Assembly: GCA_030704615.1 (NCBI GenBank) | Contig: CM060732.1 | Span: 56,341,053-56,405,052 of the forward strand | Source of the DNA: Takakia lepidozioides | Taxonomy: Eukaryota; Streptophyta; Takakiopsida; Takakiales; Takakiaceae | DNA: 64,000 bases | Direction: 5' to 3' | Shown here: positions 10,290 to 21,380 of the stretch, one piece after another | How positions within the stretch are numbered: the first letter of the stretch is position 1 | Layout of the letters: each line of letters starts with the position of its first letter | Position numbers and translations under genes: made by a program | The notes under the pieces: model-generated | Told to the model about the DNA's origin: nothing | Database searches by the model: none | What the model saw: the letters and a program-made list of their open reading frames with translations, nothing else

Positions 10290-11283
10290 AAGTGTACTCC
10301 ATACTCTGCACTGCTCAGCCATAGCCAAGCTGATAATCCAGGTCAAGCAATTGAGATCCATGGCTTGCCCCAACACCTGACGACGTGATGCCTCAGAAAG
10401 AGATGGCACCGCCGTGGTACCAGTGGTAAAACCCATTGCCCGCTTGCGCTCGTCAACATTGGGCTCCACTAACTGCTGCAACTGGCTATCCCACAAGAGG
10501 CCAGGTCAACCATCCCGGAAAGCATGAGATCCTGGAAAACTGAGCAGTGTAGGAAATGCTGCTCGTGGATGACCCACCTTATTGACCACTGCCAAAGGTG
10601 ATCGGTCATCGTGTCTCACACGCTGAGACTGCCTCCCTATGTCCAAAATGCTATCCACCGTCAGGTTTGGTGGCCGCTACACCCCATCAAATACACGCTT
10701 GAGCAATGCAGGTGGCATCAAGTTGGTCCACCACAGTCGTGGGCGATGAGCCCATGACCCCACTGTAGCTGCATCCAGCAACATTGCTGACCCAAACCAA
10801 GACCGCACTTGATGTACACTGGCCATCACCTTGGCCCGAGAATCACCCATCAATGGCACATTCTCCAAGATATATGTCGGAGAGTCTGTCTGCTGAAGCT
10901 GTAAATAGCGCATGACCCTCAACATCTCCCAAAACAGGCGTGACCTTGAGTCTTGTAACCCATTGCCATACCCAGCTGATGAAAGCCCTTGGCAGGGCCA
11001 ACCTGCCACTACTAAGTGAATAGGGCCAACCCGCTCCAAATCAGCGCCCCAAGCAAGGAGATGTCTGCTGGCAAGGCTTATTGGTATCCACGAACTGCAG
11101 ACACTGGCAACAAATCAGGGTACTGCTGCACCAACTGAGCAACATGGCGCAGTGAGACACGTCGTGCAGTCTCATCCCTCTCCACATATAGGTAACGTTG
11201 AACTCGTACACCTGCCTGTAGCACTGCAGCCAATCCAGTGCTAATCCCGCCAAACAAGTCTAGAAAAGCATATGCCTTCATCC
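10290..11283 (-). pseudogene. DNMT3-like C5 cytosine methyltransferase within gypsy pol
   Basis: The complete set of C5-methyltransferase motifs is visible in canonical order. Motif I is FLDLFGGISTGLAAVL with an acidic residue in YLYVERDE (SAM binding). Motif IV is VVAGWPCQGLSSAG with the catalytic Cys. Motif VI is YILENVPLM. Motif VIII is HRPRLWWTNL. A target-recognition region follows, then motif IX (VEPNVDERKRAMGF with GTT) and motif X (RRQVLGQAMDLN). The GISTGL and SRLFWEMLRVM stretches resemble DNMT3/DRM-type more than bacterial enzymes. A TAA near 11078, a one-base shift near 11045 and a TGA near 10499 break this copy. The presumed role is methylation of element or genomic DNA; capture of DNMTs by retrotransposons is documented in charophytes and dinoflagellates. 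Confidence 0.93.
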
Positions 11284-11666
11284 GGGCACTGCCACACAAG
11301 AGGTGTGGTGTCCATTGGCGACAACTGAGGTGGTCCTGGTGCAATCACTGCACTCTCCTCCTCTCCTGACGGTACAAAGGCCTCTACCCAGGCTTGTTGC
11401 ACCCGTCTATCAGCAGCCTGCTGCAAATCCTTGCTCGTACTCCACAATGGAGTGTGAGCAACCATGGCAGGCAACTCCGACGTACCATGCATGTCATCCT
11501 GCTCTGCTGGAGGTGGCACATCCTCTGTATGGGCATTGCCCTCCAGCAACTCTCAAGACCAACTAACTGCAGCTGTGAAGGCTGCTAGTGTTTGGCATCT
11601 TGCCCCGTTGGGCAGCAACAACACCCCCAATGAACGTCACAGGGAGCTGTACACGACGACCATCCC

Positions 11667-12083
11667 CTAACTGCCATCCAGGCCTGTAGGATGTTGACTC
11701 TTCCCAAAAATCCAGGGTGAAGCCCATGGATACAACACTGCCCCACCAACGAGGACATCGTAAGAGACTGCGTCTGTCACAATGGCCTTGGCTCGCATCA
11801 CTGAGCCATCTATAGGATGATCCGGCTGTAGTCTAATGGCCAACTCACACCGTGTCATGCCCCGAGCCTACTCTGATCCTCCCAGAGATGTCTGTATCTG
11901 GAAAGGACAAGGCTCCATGTCCGCCTCCATGAGGCCCAAACCTGCAATAGCAGCTCTGCCCAACATCAGTGGCTGAGCTCCCGAGTCCATCAAGACCCGC
12001 AGTGGCCGGTACCTCTTGCCTGCCGGTCCACTCAAAGAGAAAATGTCATTCTGGTTGTCTAACAAGACAACTCCAGGTGTCAC
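11667..12083 (-). pseudogene. Aspartic protease of the gypsy element
   Basis: The segment RVLMDSGAQPLMLG contains the retropepsin active-site triad DSGA; downstream YDVLVGGAVLYP fits the C-terminal strand of retropepsin-like proteases. It lies between gag and the methyltransferase and would process the polyprotein. A stop and restart near 11860-11868 divides it. Confidence 0.8.
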
Positions 12084-12388
12084 TATGGTGCGCTCAAAGG
12101 CTGGCCTAGCTGGCAGCTACGTCAACCTGGCAGCTGCAGCTTGCCATGGCGCAGCCGTGGCAATCTTGACCCTCAAATCCGAGGATCCCTCTGCCACTAC
12201 ACCCTCCACTAACTCCGCAGAAGATGAAGTGACCTCCCCACTCTCGTAGAGTGTTGCTGCTAGTCTGAACACTGCAGCTGGTCTTACCCCCGGCGTCGCA
12301 ATCATGGTTGCCGAGAACAGTGGGGCTTGATACACAGAGGTGGCTGCCCCCAACAACATACTGGCTGCACTAGCCTTAGCAGCAGGTG

Positions 12389-14209
12389 TCAGTACTGCAC
12401 GTGTAGCTCTCCCAATGGCACAATAACGGCCTCTGTATCTGTCAGACGAGAACTAGGTGCTATGGATGTCGTCGACACTGTCTCCCCCAAGATGAATGAT
12501 TGAGGCAACCTAGCCTGACGGCTTGCCTCCCCACGCTGTGGATCTAACTCCACCTCTGCACCTCGTGGCTCAGGAACTCGTGCTGCTCCTCGAGTGACGG
12601 CTGCAGCAGACTCCACCTGCACTAGTGTTAGTGCTGCCCCACACATAAATCCCATGTCTCCCATGTCTCCTCCGTCAGGATGACGCTGCTGAGGAGGAAC
12701 ATGAGGTGGACCCTCAGGTCTTGGAGCTGGTACCACCTGAGCTGTGGCCATGGCAACAAGCCTTTGCTCTAGTTGCTGAAGCCGGTTGGCCATGCCTTGG
12801 TCAACGCCCTGACCTCCACGTCCTTGGCCATACTATGCTTGCCCTCGTCCTACACCTCGTGCCTGACCACCTCGTCCTCTCTAAGGTGCTCCAGCTCGCC
12901 CTCGGCCACCATTGTTCCCTTGGAACTGGCCTTGCCACAACTCAGGGTGCAAGTTATAACACTGGGCATCTCCATGCCCATACTTGCCACAATGCCCACA
13001 CTGCAACTGTGCTTGTGCCGGCCTTTTGCCACTCTCTGGGCTATCTTTCTTGACATGGGGTCCTCCACATGTCCAACATATCACCCCTGGTTGTTGTTGG
13101 CTTGCAAAAGATGCTACTGGCCTCTGCACCTGAGGTCCCTTGTAAGCTCCATGGAATTTGGGTTGGGAAACCTTGCCCCCCTGACCACGCTGTTGGGCAG
13201 TCCCTTGTGCCTGTTGGCTGGCAGCTGTGCCTCGTGCAGGCATGTCCTTGCCAAATCCAATGGTAACAACTCGCTCCTCCACCATGTTGAGCTCAATCCG
13301 CTCAGCCAGCATAAACACATCTGCTAATGTGGGTTGGGCTGCTTGTAACAGGGTTGCATCCCGTACCCTTCTCATGAGCTCCTTGTCCAAAATTCCATAT
13401 CAGAACTAGATTGCCTAAGCTTCAGTAACCCCTTGGGTCACACTTATCGAGCGCCTCATACGAGTGTAGGCCTCTCGCAAGCTCTCACTGGATTTGTGCT
13501 AGAAGTCTTGCAAACTTCGCAACTTCTCTGTCCGTACACCTTGGTAGTTCCTCCGCAACTCCTGGAAGAACTCCACCACCGGGCTGAATCTAGGCACATG
13601 TGTTGTAGTCGTGGCAGAAGGAGTAGTAGCACCTTCTGCAGAAGTACCGGCACTACTTGTTCCACTACTAGTGCTGGCCGTGGGAGATATTGGTGCTGAT
13701 GCCGCTATTAGTCGCGTTGTGCCTCGAGTAATGGAGACGGAGTCAGGTGACCAATACATCCTCCACTCCTCAATCTCTGCTTCATGTCCTCGCCTGAACT
13801 CGTGATAATCGTCCATAGGCGGGCCTTCCAAATGCTGGAACAATCCCTTCCATGCCATGAATAGGGTGAATAGCTGTGGATTGCGCATCTGCTGCAAATC
13901 ACACCAGCTGTCGAACTCCTGGACAAAGTTATCCAGCTCGATTGTGCCCACAGCTCCAGAGTACCTACGAGGCCCCTTGGTAGCTCCATACATCTCCTCT
14001 ATGTTGTCCCACAATTATGGCGAAGAAAACTGCACATCTGTTGATGAAGCCTCCGGGTCTGTGTCAGACTCTACAGTAGTTGAGGGTGGAGGTGAAGGTG
14101 GTCTGAACCGAATACCTCGTCTTGTGAATCCACTCTCACTGCTACTGCCTGTAGCCGTACTCCCCTCAAAACCCTTGGGTAACTCTGTGATGACACTCAC
14201 AACGTGCAC
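12389..14209 (-). pseudogene. gag region of the gypsy element
   Basis: Starts at ATG 14209; an in-frame TAA at 14015 is followed in the same frame by a capsid-like stretch (LDNFVQEFDSWCDL, FQHLEGPPMDDY). The next segment (13390-12881) ends with two zinc knuckles: a degenerate CWTCGGPHVKKDSP and a good CCHC, CGHCGKYGHGDAQC, followed by a Gln/Gly/Arg-rich tail. A further low-complexity Pro/Ala/Gln linker (12793-12389) leads to the protease. The role is particle formation and RNA packaging. Frame changes near 13.45 kb and 12.85 kb show the copy is degenerate. Confidence 0.85.
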
Positions 14210-14828
14210 CTCCCCTACGTGACACTATAAGGCTCTAGTACTAATTCTAATAGTGACACGGGTGGGCACCTGTTGCAATTTAAGGGTCATATCCCAGTGG
14301 CTCAGGGCACCTACACCTGCATCCACCGCAAGAACTCCTATGGTTGGCTGGTCATCAACCCAGTCTCACCATAGAAGAAACACTGGTGGTCTTGCTGGTC
14401 ATCACTCCAACCTCACCATCGACAGCATACTCTAGGATTGACCGGTGATCAAATCCGGCCTAATCCCTATCCTTGGGATCCAAACACAAGAAATCAAAAC
14501 ATCAACACCCCCACACCAAAATCCATCTGCAGTGCTGATCGTGAATATCCCAGCCCAAAAACCCCGGACTGACTGGCCTCCACCAAGAGAGGCTTTGGCA
14601 ACTACAAGTACAAAGTAATGAAAATAGTAAAGAGAAGGAGGGGAAGAGTAGAGGCCCGACCAAGCAAGATCTAATCCTGATCTATGCTATCAACTGCCAG
14701 ACTTCTCTCAAAGTGCCTCACTTTGCATGATGGTAAGGTATAGGAGGTATATCTATGTCCAGAAACCTGCCACTAACCTTATCCCAAGCTACAGTAGCTT
14801 GCTCTAACCAACCCTCCTCCTCTCTCTG
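14210..14828. other. Region upstream of gypsy gag
   Basis: No gene recognised. By position it should include the 5' leader and LTR of the minus-strand gypsy element, but I found no primer-binding site or matching LTR partner. Confidence 0.35.
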
Positions 14829-15431
14829 CTAGGTAGAGACAAAGCAATACTCCCCTATCTCCCGCTCACTGAATACTAAAGAAAATAAAGGTAGGGTCTG
14901 ACAGTCTCTCAACTCGAAAGCTTTGAGACGGTTGCGGGTGTCCTCGTTGCGAATGATTGCATCTCCTTCAAGCAGAACAAACTTTTCATTGCTAATGAAC
15001 CCCCGCTCGTGGTTGTCTTGTGCAGAGCGTGTCCGGCTGCAACCATGTCTGATTACACAAACTTGTGTAGCTCCTGCTTCTCTGCTCCAGTACACCACGG
15101 CCTTGTGGCTGAACACCTTGGTCCCCGGGGCTGTCTTTGGCTGTGTTCCAAGCCTAGCTTCCACCCACTTTGGTATTTCACCTACAGCTGCAGAACTGCT
15201 TGCTCCAACAGAGTTCTGACTGTCCAAAGCAATATTGAGGCCCTCAACGCCAAGTATTGCAGTTTGTTGTCTATTGCTAATGCCTGACTCCCAGTATGCA
15301 ATCAACTCGTCCAACTGCTCTCCATTCACATCAGTCTGAGTTCCTTGAGAAACATAAAGCTTGTCCCCTTGTGTGCACAGGCTAAGAGAAGAGACCTGCC
15401 CTTCAATTACGTCATCATTTCCCCTAGCCAT
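14829..15431 (-). CDS. Hypothetical 200-residue ORF
   Basis: An uninterrupted ATG-to-stop frame of 200 codons with non-repetitive, balanced composition. It includes YVSQGTQTDVNGEQ, VEARLGTQPKTAPGT and FSEREIGEYCFVST. I recognise no domain. It is on the same strand as the gypsy element and the HLH gene, and could be an exon of a host gene or cargo of a transposon. Length and lack of repeats argue against chance, but there is no homology support. Confidence 0.4.
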   Translation of the reverse strand: MARGNDDVIEGQVSSLSLCTQGDKLYVSQGTQTDVNGEQLDELIAYWESGISNRQQTAILGVEGLNIALDSQNSVGASSSAAVGEIPKWVEARLGTQPKTAPGTKVFSHKAVVYWSREAGATQVCVIRHGCSRTRSAQDNHERGFISNEKFVLLEGDAIIRNEDTRNRLKAFELRDCQTLPLFSLVFSEREIGEYCFVST

Positions 15432-16302
15432 ACAAGGAGGACATCCACAGATTTGTCTCTCATGTAGACCACAACAGGTTCTAGAAACAGAATTGTGGAT
15501 CTTTCATGGCACACTCACACTCACACTCAAAAAATTCCATAGATTTTTAGCAGAGTCCAAAAAACTAAAATAGATAGGTAGATTTCCCCTTTCTACAGCT
15601 ATCCCCTCAAAAATTGTGTCAAACGGGGCTCATATGACAAAGATATGGCCAAAGAGGCTCTGTAAATATAATATATGACCTTAAATAGAAAAAAATACAA
15701 GGAAAAACTATTTTCAATTGGTTTCCTTTGGTTCCCTGTTCCCACGTTTTTTGCGATTCACTGCAGGTTCCCTAAGAATTCCTTGGACTCATGCCACGCT
15801 CATATCTGAAATATGACGATCTTAGATTTTTCAACTCAATCAAGACTGGAACTACCATGAGAAAGGTAATGTCTTCATTGGTATGCCAAGTTCCAAGTGT
15901 CAGAATAATAACACCTTGTTGAAGCTGCTGCGATCAATGGGCCACCTTATCGTTGTTGTATGAGATGGATCCCCTGTCTACTGCCTTGTCCCAGATGGAA
16001 GCCGAAACACATGAGGGTAAATCTGAGATGCAGCTGTGCATTCAAGCATGATCCGAAACACCTCCATTCACTGCTCGCGGTGTGGTTCACTGTCTCATCT
16101 GCTTTCACCCTCACTAGAGATCCACATCTACAGATTATACCTCCCACTAGAAATGTAACACCATTGCAGCTCCAGGGCTCACATTCTCAGGCTCCACCTT
16201 CATTTCACGGTTCACCAATGCCTGGAGCCACAACTCAGAACGTGCGACTTGACCACTATAGCCGCCTTCGTACTGAGACAAGGCTGGGCGCAAGCTGGGC
16301 AT
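15432..16302. other. Intergenic, nothing recognised
   Basis: AT-rich, without convincing ORFs or repeats. Confidence 0.4.
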
Positions 16303-16929
16303 TTACGAAAACCCCTCCGAGAAGCAGATAAGGCTCTCGGCAGATTGCCCGGCAGGTTTTGCTTGTAAATCAATCTTGTTAGCCAGCGATTGTAGGGCCT
16401 GCACCTGAAGCTCCAGGAACATCAAATAATCAACGGTCTCCTCCAGCAAAATGGGAGTGTCCATACTTGTTCCACCAGGAATAAGCTTTTGTAGATCCAT
16501 GATGCGAGTATCACTGACCCGAGCGGTCACACCACGATTGGCATCAGATCCGAATCTGTGGCAGTTCTTCAGAGATCTTACAGTTTTGATCCCCACAGAT
16601 TTGTGGAGTGCCCTGAGTCTCCTGTTTGATGCCTTGTAGAGGCGTGAATTCTTGTACAAATTCCTTCTAGATCTCCCTGCAAGCCTTTTAAAATTGGCCA
16701 CCAGTACAGGCTTTCTAGTGACTTGCCAATAACCCCCTTTCCCGCTGCAATCAGACGACGCAATGTGACGGTATGCCCGAAAACTGGCTAACCTCTTCCT
16801 AACACCACCTTCGCTCTTCACTGGATGTATCCTGGGTTCCACGAAATTTGAGACAGACATGCACTTACAATCCAAAAAAACGGGCCGACTTGGAGTCACC
16901 CACGGCAAAGCCCTTCGTCTCCACTCCAC
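16303..16929 (-). CDS. Non-basic HLH protein, IBH1/AIF/bHLH147-like
   Basis: A 208-codon intronless frame from ATG 16929. Residues about 140-190 form an HLH module of the plant atypical type: MDLQKLIPGGTSMDT, a helix LLEETVDYLMFLELQV and the tail ALQSLANKI. The preceding region is Arg/Lys-rich (AGRSRRNLYKNSRLYK) but lacks the His-Glu-Arg residues needed for E-box contact. Such proteins act in the nucleus as dimerisation inhibitors of DNA-binding bHLH factors in growth and brassinosteroid-type pathways of land plants. Helix spacing and the PGG loop match the family; the subfamily is tentative. Single-exon structure agrees with land-plant relatives. Confidence 0.7.
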   Translation of the reverse strand: MEWRRRALPWVTPSRPVFLDCKCMSVSNFVEPRIHPVKSEGGVRKRLASFRAYRHIASSDCSGKGGYWQVTRKPVLVANFKRLAGRSRRNLYKNSRLYKASNRRLRALHKSVGIKTVRSLKNCHRFGSDANRGVTARVSDTRIMDLQKLIPGGTSMDTPILLEETVDYLMFLELQVQALQSLANKIDLQAKPAGQSAESLICFSEGFS

Positions 16930-17940
16930 ACGGGCAGCCTTGAGACGATGACAGGATCGCTGCAGAAGAATCTAGGCACGAAAAAGAGCTAACCTCTAAC
17001 TCATCGTTACTTGACGAATCAATCAGGCATCATTCATCCCCAGTAGCCTGAGCAAGCTCTCTACTAAACGCGTGACTCCAACAAAATCCGCTAGTAGTAA
17101 CTGCAAGTGAAGTATCCGCCGCAAGCTTAATAGCTTTCTGCCGCTCCGGAATGGTTACACATTCAGCTGAATTATTCACAGACCTGTATAATACCAAGTT
17201 ATATTATAATAGTGCTAAAACAAACATCATATCTAGCTTAGCACTAGAAAATTGGACGTCTGATCTCTCTCGAGTGATTGAAACTAAACTCACACTGTTG
17301 ACACACGGACATGAAATACAACACCATCACTCGTTAAACTAAGAGTCGAGCCGGGGTACCCCACGCTATGGGGACTCCACCCCACAACATCATATTCTCC
17401 CTTCATAAGTACACTCAGATTCTAAGCAGTGAAAGAGCTCGGTCGTGCAGGCTCAACTCGAGAGAGATGAACCGCACGACTGACGCTCTCGTGAAGATAA
17501 GATGGTTCAGGTGTCAAGCTAAACTTGACACCTGACTTAACACTTGAACTAAATCCAAGTGTTAAATATAAATAACTAACTTTATTCTAGTTAGTTTCAC
17601 AGTGTGTTTATTTAACTTGACAAAGTAGAGTGGTAGTTGCTGAAAGAAAGCGAGACCCAATTGCTCCTCACAATCTAAGCACTATATAATTATGGTCAGT
17701 TGTCAAGAGCTTTGGTGTCTTTGGTTGACTCAGGCTGTGTGGTATTTTTGACTTACAGAGTGTAATTGACAGCGCATTGGCCATAATTGGAGCAGAACAG
17801 TAGGGGCCGCCTTTCGTGCTTTCTGAACAAGGTTCTCTGAAACTGCTATTGATGGTGTTATTGTGATGAATGGTCTGAAAATTGTCATGCAACCGGGGTG
17901 ACTTGACCCTTTTTGGCAATTTTCTGAGGGGCAGTTCACG
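16930..17940. other. Intergenic region between divergent genes
   Basis: Presumed shared promoter region of the HLH gene (left, minus) and the zinc-ribbon gene (right, plus). A T/A-rich stretch with TATATT-like sequence lies at 17190-17210. No specific element can be assigned. Confidence 0.35.
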
Positions 17941-20035
17941 ATGGAAGCTCAGGTCAGCGATAAGCGAGGTATACTTGCATTCTGCGAGGGCTGTGGGGAG
18001 AGATTTATATCGTTGGAGGCAAAATTTTGCGCTCACTGTGGACTACCACGGAATGCAGCAGCGATGGTCCCTTTCCCATGATGATGGCTCCACTCATGAG
18101 AGAAGTGTTTTAAAGCCTGTTTCTTTGCCGGCGGTTGTCCCTGCAATGCCATATCTACGGAAGTATCATCCTCGCCAGTGGAGGACTTACAAAAACAATT
18201 TGCAGCTATTTAGGGAGTGGTTTAGAGACAGGGAGGATCCTCTAGTGAAGTCTTTCTTCTCAACGAATATGCATCACAATGATTCATCGCAACAACAGGT
18301 GAAGAGTTTCATCCGGGAGCGGGAACCAACTCTTGCTGCCTTGCTTTTTGAGCATCAGGGCACGACAGTTCTGATGCGATAGAAGATCGACGATCTCTAC
18401 GAAAAATTCAAGGAGTTTAAGCACTCCGAGGGAAAAAAACTTGGCTCAGTATGTGTTTCCCCCATACCTTGGCTCGGTCCTGCACCTTTAGAAAGATATT
18501 AGGGTTGTTGTTCAGGTTCTCTATTGCTTGGATGCTGATGTAAGATCTTGACTCCTCTTGGCAGGCACTGAACTAAGCTGGTGATTACAATCCCTCCTGC
18601 TGAGACTGCTGGGATTGGCACCTCCACTAAGGTTTGTTGCTATCCCTCTTGCTCTTCATTCTTAAAAAATTGTCTGGGCTATTTTGTGTGGTATTGATTC
18701 ACCTGCTTCACAACTGCTTCACAAGCAGCCAAATCATCTTTATTTTTCCAGTTTGATACTCTCTGATACAACAGACCAGTCCAATGGGGATGGCATATCC
18801 ACAACATGGTTTACCTCCAGGCCAGCTGCCTCCCCAGCAACAGGTATGACTTACCAGGCATGACTTACAAATTGGTTCTAGACTACTCTTCAGATAGTTA
18901 TTTGTTTGTCCAACAATGAAATGCAAAGTTGTCGTTGTCCTGGATTGATGTTGTTGTCTATGATGGAGGTAGCTAGATAGTTCTATCTGATAGTTCTTCC
19001 TTGTATTAATTGAGGCATAGGGTCCATTTCTGCTAACTGGAGATCTGTCTGTCTTATTCAAGCAAGCTTTGGATGTCTGCCATGGTCAGCTGGCTAAGTT
19101 GTCAAAGTTCGCAAGATGGGTGGGTTGGTACAAATATGAGAATCTGATTGTTTGTGTTGCAGATGATGGCGTCAAATGTGGCTCGCATGGGCAGTGACAT
19201 GGGGGCTGGAGCCCCGTCAATGAGCCAGAACAACTTGCCTGGTAACAACGGGGGAGTTGTTGGGATGGGACCTGGGGGCATAGCTCACTTGGGTACCGAG
19301 GTACTAAACACACTACCAAGTCCACTTTTTCCATCACCGACCCCAGCCCAAGACAGCCACCCAGTAACTCCTCTCACTCCACCTCCATGCTCCTCAGCTC
19401 CAGACACAGAAAGTTGTTCATTGAGATGTGATAGTTAATGTTGCAGTGTAGCTGTAAATTTTTCGCTGCAATGTTTGACTTTGTCAATGTTTGTGAGGTA
19501 CGGACAATGCTCAGTCCTTCCTTGTTCTGTCAAAATAAATTAGAGAGGATCTATCTCGCAAGCATAGGAGTTATGTTGTTTATGGATGAGCTTGGAAGTA
19601 TGGTCATGGGAACTGGATTGTCACAAAGTTAATGACTGAATATGGTCCCACCCTAAGCAACAACTGTTGTTGAAAGAATTGGCTGAAGGTGCTAGGCAGT
19701 AAAAATTCAGTGACGGTTTTATGTGGGCACTGACTGTTGCATGGAGAGCAGTGAAGTTAACAAATAATCATTTTGTGGACAGGACATAACGCCAGAGTTG
19801 AAGGTGCTGGAGGAGATACTGCATTCTGAGGGACTCATGCAGGTCTGTTTTTAAGAAGAAATCTGGTAACTTGCTACCTTGTGCTGTCTTGAATGTGTGT
19901 AACTTAACCCATATGGTTGGGCATTTACTCCAGAATCAAGTGGAGGCTGCAGTGATAGGCACAAGGGGAGATATTGAAGCAACAATTACCCATTTGAGGT
20001 CCAAGACTTCAATGAGCAAACCCTCCAGTTCTTGA
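17941..20035 (+). CDS. Multi-exon gene, zinc ribbon and Gln/Pro/Gly-rich protein of unknown function
   Basis: From ATG 17941 the first residues form a zinc ribbon, FCEGCGERF...KFCAHCGLPR. Near 18079 the frame must shift by one base to continue into a basic stretch (YLRKYHPRQWRTYKN...FREWFRDREDP); a TAG stands at 18380. Downstream exons all join in phase 0 with GT-AG borders: 18578-18631 (weak acceptor), 18775-18843 (PMGMAYPQHGLPPG), 19163-19300 (Met/Gly/Asn-rich), 19783-19842 (ITPELKVLEEILHSEG) and 19934-20035, ending in TGA. The last two exons resemble a small helical UBA-like module (NQVEAAVIGTRGDIEATI), which is a guess. The 3' exons look genuine; the 5' half may be mis-joined or decayed. 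Confidence 0.5.
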
Positions 20036-20051
20036 AGAGGAAAGGAGGCCA

Positions 20052-20399
20052 GTGCAGGTCAGTGCAGCAGGGCTGATTACCTCCCGAAAGAGCTGCAGGA
20101 TTCCAAAGAAAAAGAGGTTTAGTGTGGATGAGGAGTATGTGTGGCCAACAACAGCAACAGCAGCAAAAATGTTTGTGACAGATGACAAGTACAAGGTACT
20201 AAAACACCTGTCATATGCAGGAAAGCAGACAATTGCTAAACATGTGATGGGTGTCACAACTTTGCATGATGTGATGCCTTCTATAGAAGCTTTTGTTACT
20301 CGAACTGTAGGGGTCAAATTGGAGAAATTGAAGTCAACCTTCAAGCAGCGCTTGGCTGCTTTAGACATAGTGGTACAGTGGGCTTTGGAGAGAAGGTGA
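20052..20399 (+). CDS. Hypothetical 115-residue ORF
   Basis: A non-repetitive frame (IPKKKRFSVDEEYVW, VTRTVGVKLEKLKSTFKQRL) starting 16 bp after the stop of the preceding gene. Charged and helical in appearance; no family recognised. It could be a 3' exon of an alternative transcript or a transposon remnant. Confidence 0.3.
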   Translation: MQVSAAGLITSRKSCRIPKKKRFSVDEEYVWPTTATAAKMFVTDDKYKVLKHLSYAGKQTIAKHVMGVTTLHDVMPSIEAFVTRTVGVKLEKLKSTFKQRLAALDIVVQWALERR

Positions 20400-21048
20400 G
20401 ATTGGTCAATCTCCCAAAGTTGACGGGTGAAGAGGTTGTAGACCTTTGTCTCGATAATATCGAGGACTTAGGTGCCTCATGGAGTTGAATTACTGGCCCC
20501 TATTTTGGCACCGGTAGGGAGTGGTGAGTAGGTTTAGGGCACTCTGACTTCGATCAGCGATTAATTGCCTGGTTTCTAGTGCTCTGTGTTTCAACCTCCA
20601 TTTCCCTTGCAAAGCAATGCAGATAAGGTAAAAGGTCTCGGTAATGGCTTCCTGGTTTAAAAAGCTCTCTTCTGGAAAATACTTCTGTCTCCTCTCTCTG
20701 CTTGCCCTCTAATGAAGAACAGGTGACTGGCACAACACCCATTAGCCAAAGACATCCCATCTGTGTGAGGTACAGGCCTACATAAGCACTGTTGTTATCA
20801 ACAGTGTGCTTGCTGCTATGATGTCAAGGCTCCTACTAACTTACAATCAGCACTGCATCCCCATGGTTGTGGATTATACGTGAGAGCTATGGCAATTAAA
20901 TGTAAAGCAGTTCATGGGAAACAAACCAAGAAGGAAAAAAACCTTCTAGGAAAAAAATACACGGGCAAAGATTAAAGGAAAACCTCACGGGGAAAGTATA
21001 GAGGAAAAACCAATTCCGCAAAGGGAAAAATCTCAATAGGGGAAAGGT
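20400..21048. other. Intergenic, nothing recognised
   Basis: No supported gene. Purine-rich GGGAAAAA-type sequence begins near 20930 and leads into the 49-bp repeat. Confidence 0.4.
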
Positions 21049-21245
21049 GCATTGGGGGAAAATAAATACACCAGGGAAAAACCCAGATAGGGAAAATGCA
21101 GTGGGAAAAAATAAATACACCAGGGAAAAACCCAGATAGGGAAAATGCAGTGGGAAAAAATAAATACACCAGGGAAAAATCCAAATAGGGAAAATGCAGT
21201 GGGAAAAAATAAATACACTGGGGAAAATCAGGGAGGGAAAATCAA
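21049..21245. repeat. 49-bp tandem repeat, four copies
   Basis: AATAAATACACCAGGGAAAA-type units start at 21061, 21110, 21159 and 21208, exactly 49 bp apart and nearly identical. The + strand is purine-rich. Minus-strand frames through it (repeated GVFIFSHC) are artefacts of the repeat. Confidence 0.9.
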
Positions 21246-21380
21246 CGGGGTAATTGTTTCCTGTGAACGGTGGAAAGTACGCAAACATTTCCACTGTTGC
21301 ACAGTTCCCTCTGACGTATAAATCAGTACGAATATCTAAGGGCATTTTGCCCTTTCCCCCATGAGGGAATCGTTCTAAAG

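Larger units (their letters stand above)
6011..14209 (-). mobile_element. Ty3/gypsy retrotransposon with DNMT and PHD domains
   Basis: Read on the minus strand, the domains run gag (zinc knuckles), aspartic protease, C5 cytosine methyltransferase, reverse transcriptase, RNase H, integrase, PHD finger. RT-RNaseH-INT order is diagnostic of Ty3/gypsy. The methyltransferase sits between protease and RT. The copy is dead: stop codons interrupt gag (14015), DNMT (near 11078 and 10499) and RT (two near 9450-9470), the YxDD part of RT is deleted, and a solo LTR splits integrase. I could not delimit the element's own LTRs or primer-binding site; flanks at 14.2-14.8 kb and below 6.0 kb probably contain them or their remnants. 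Confidence 0.93.
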
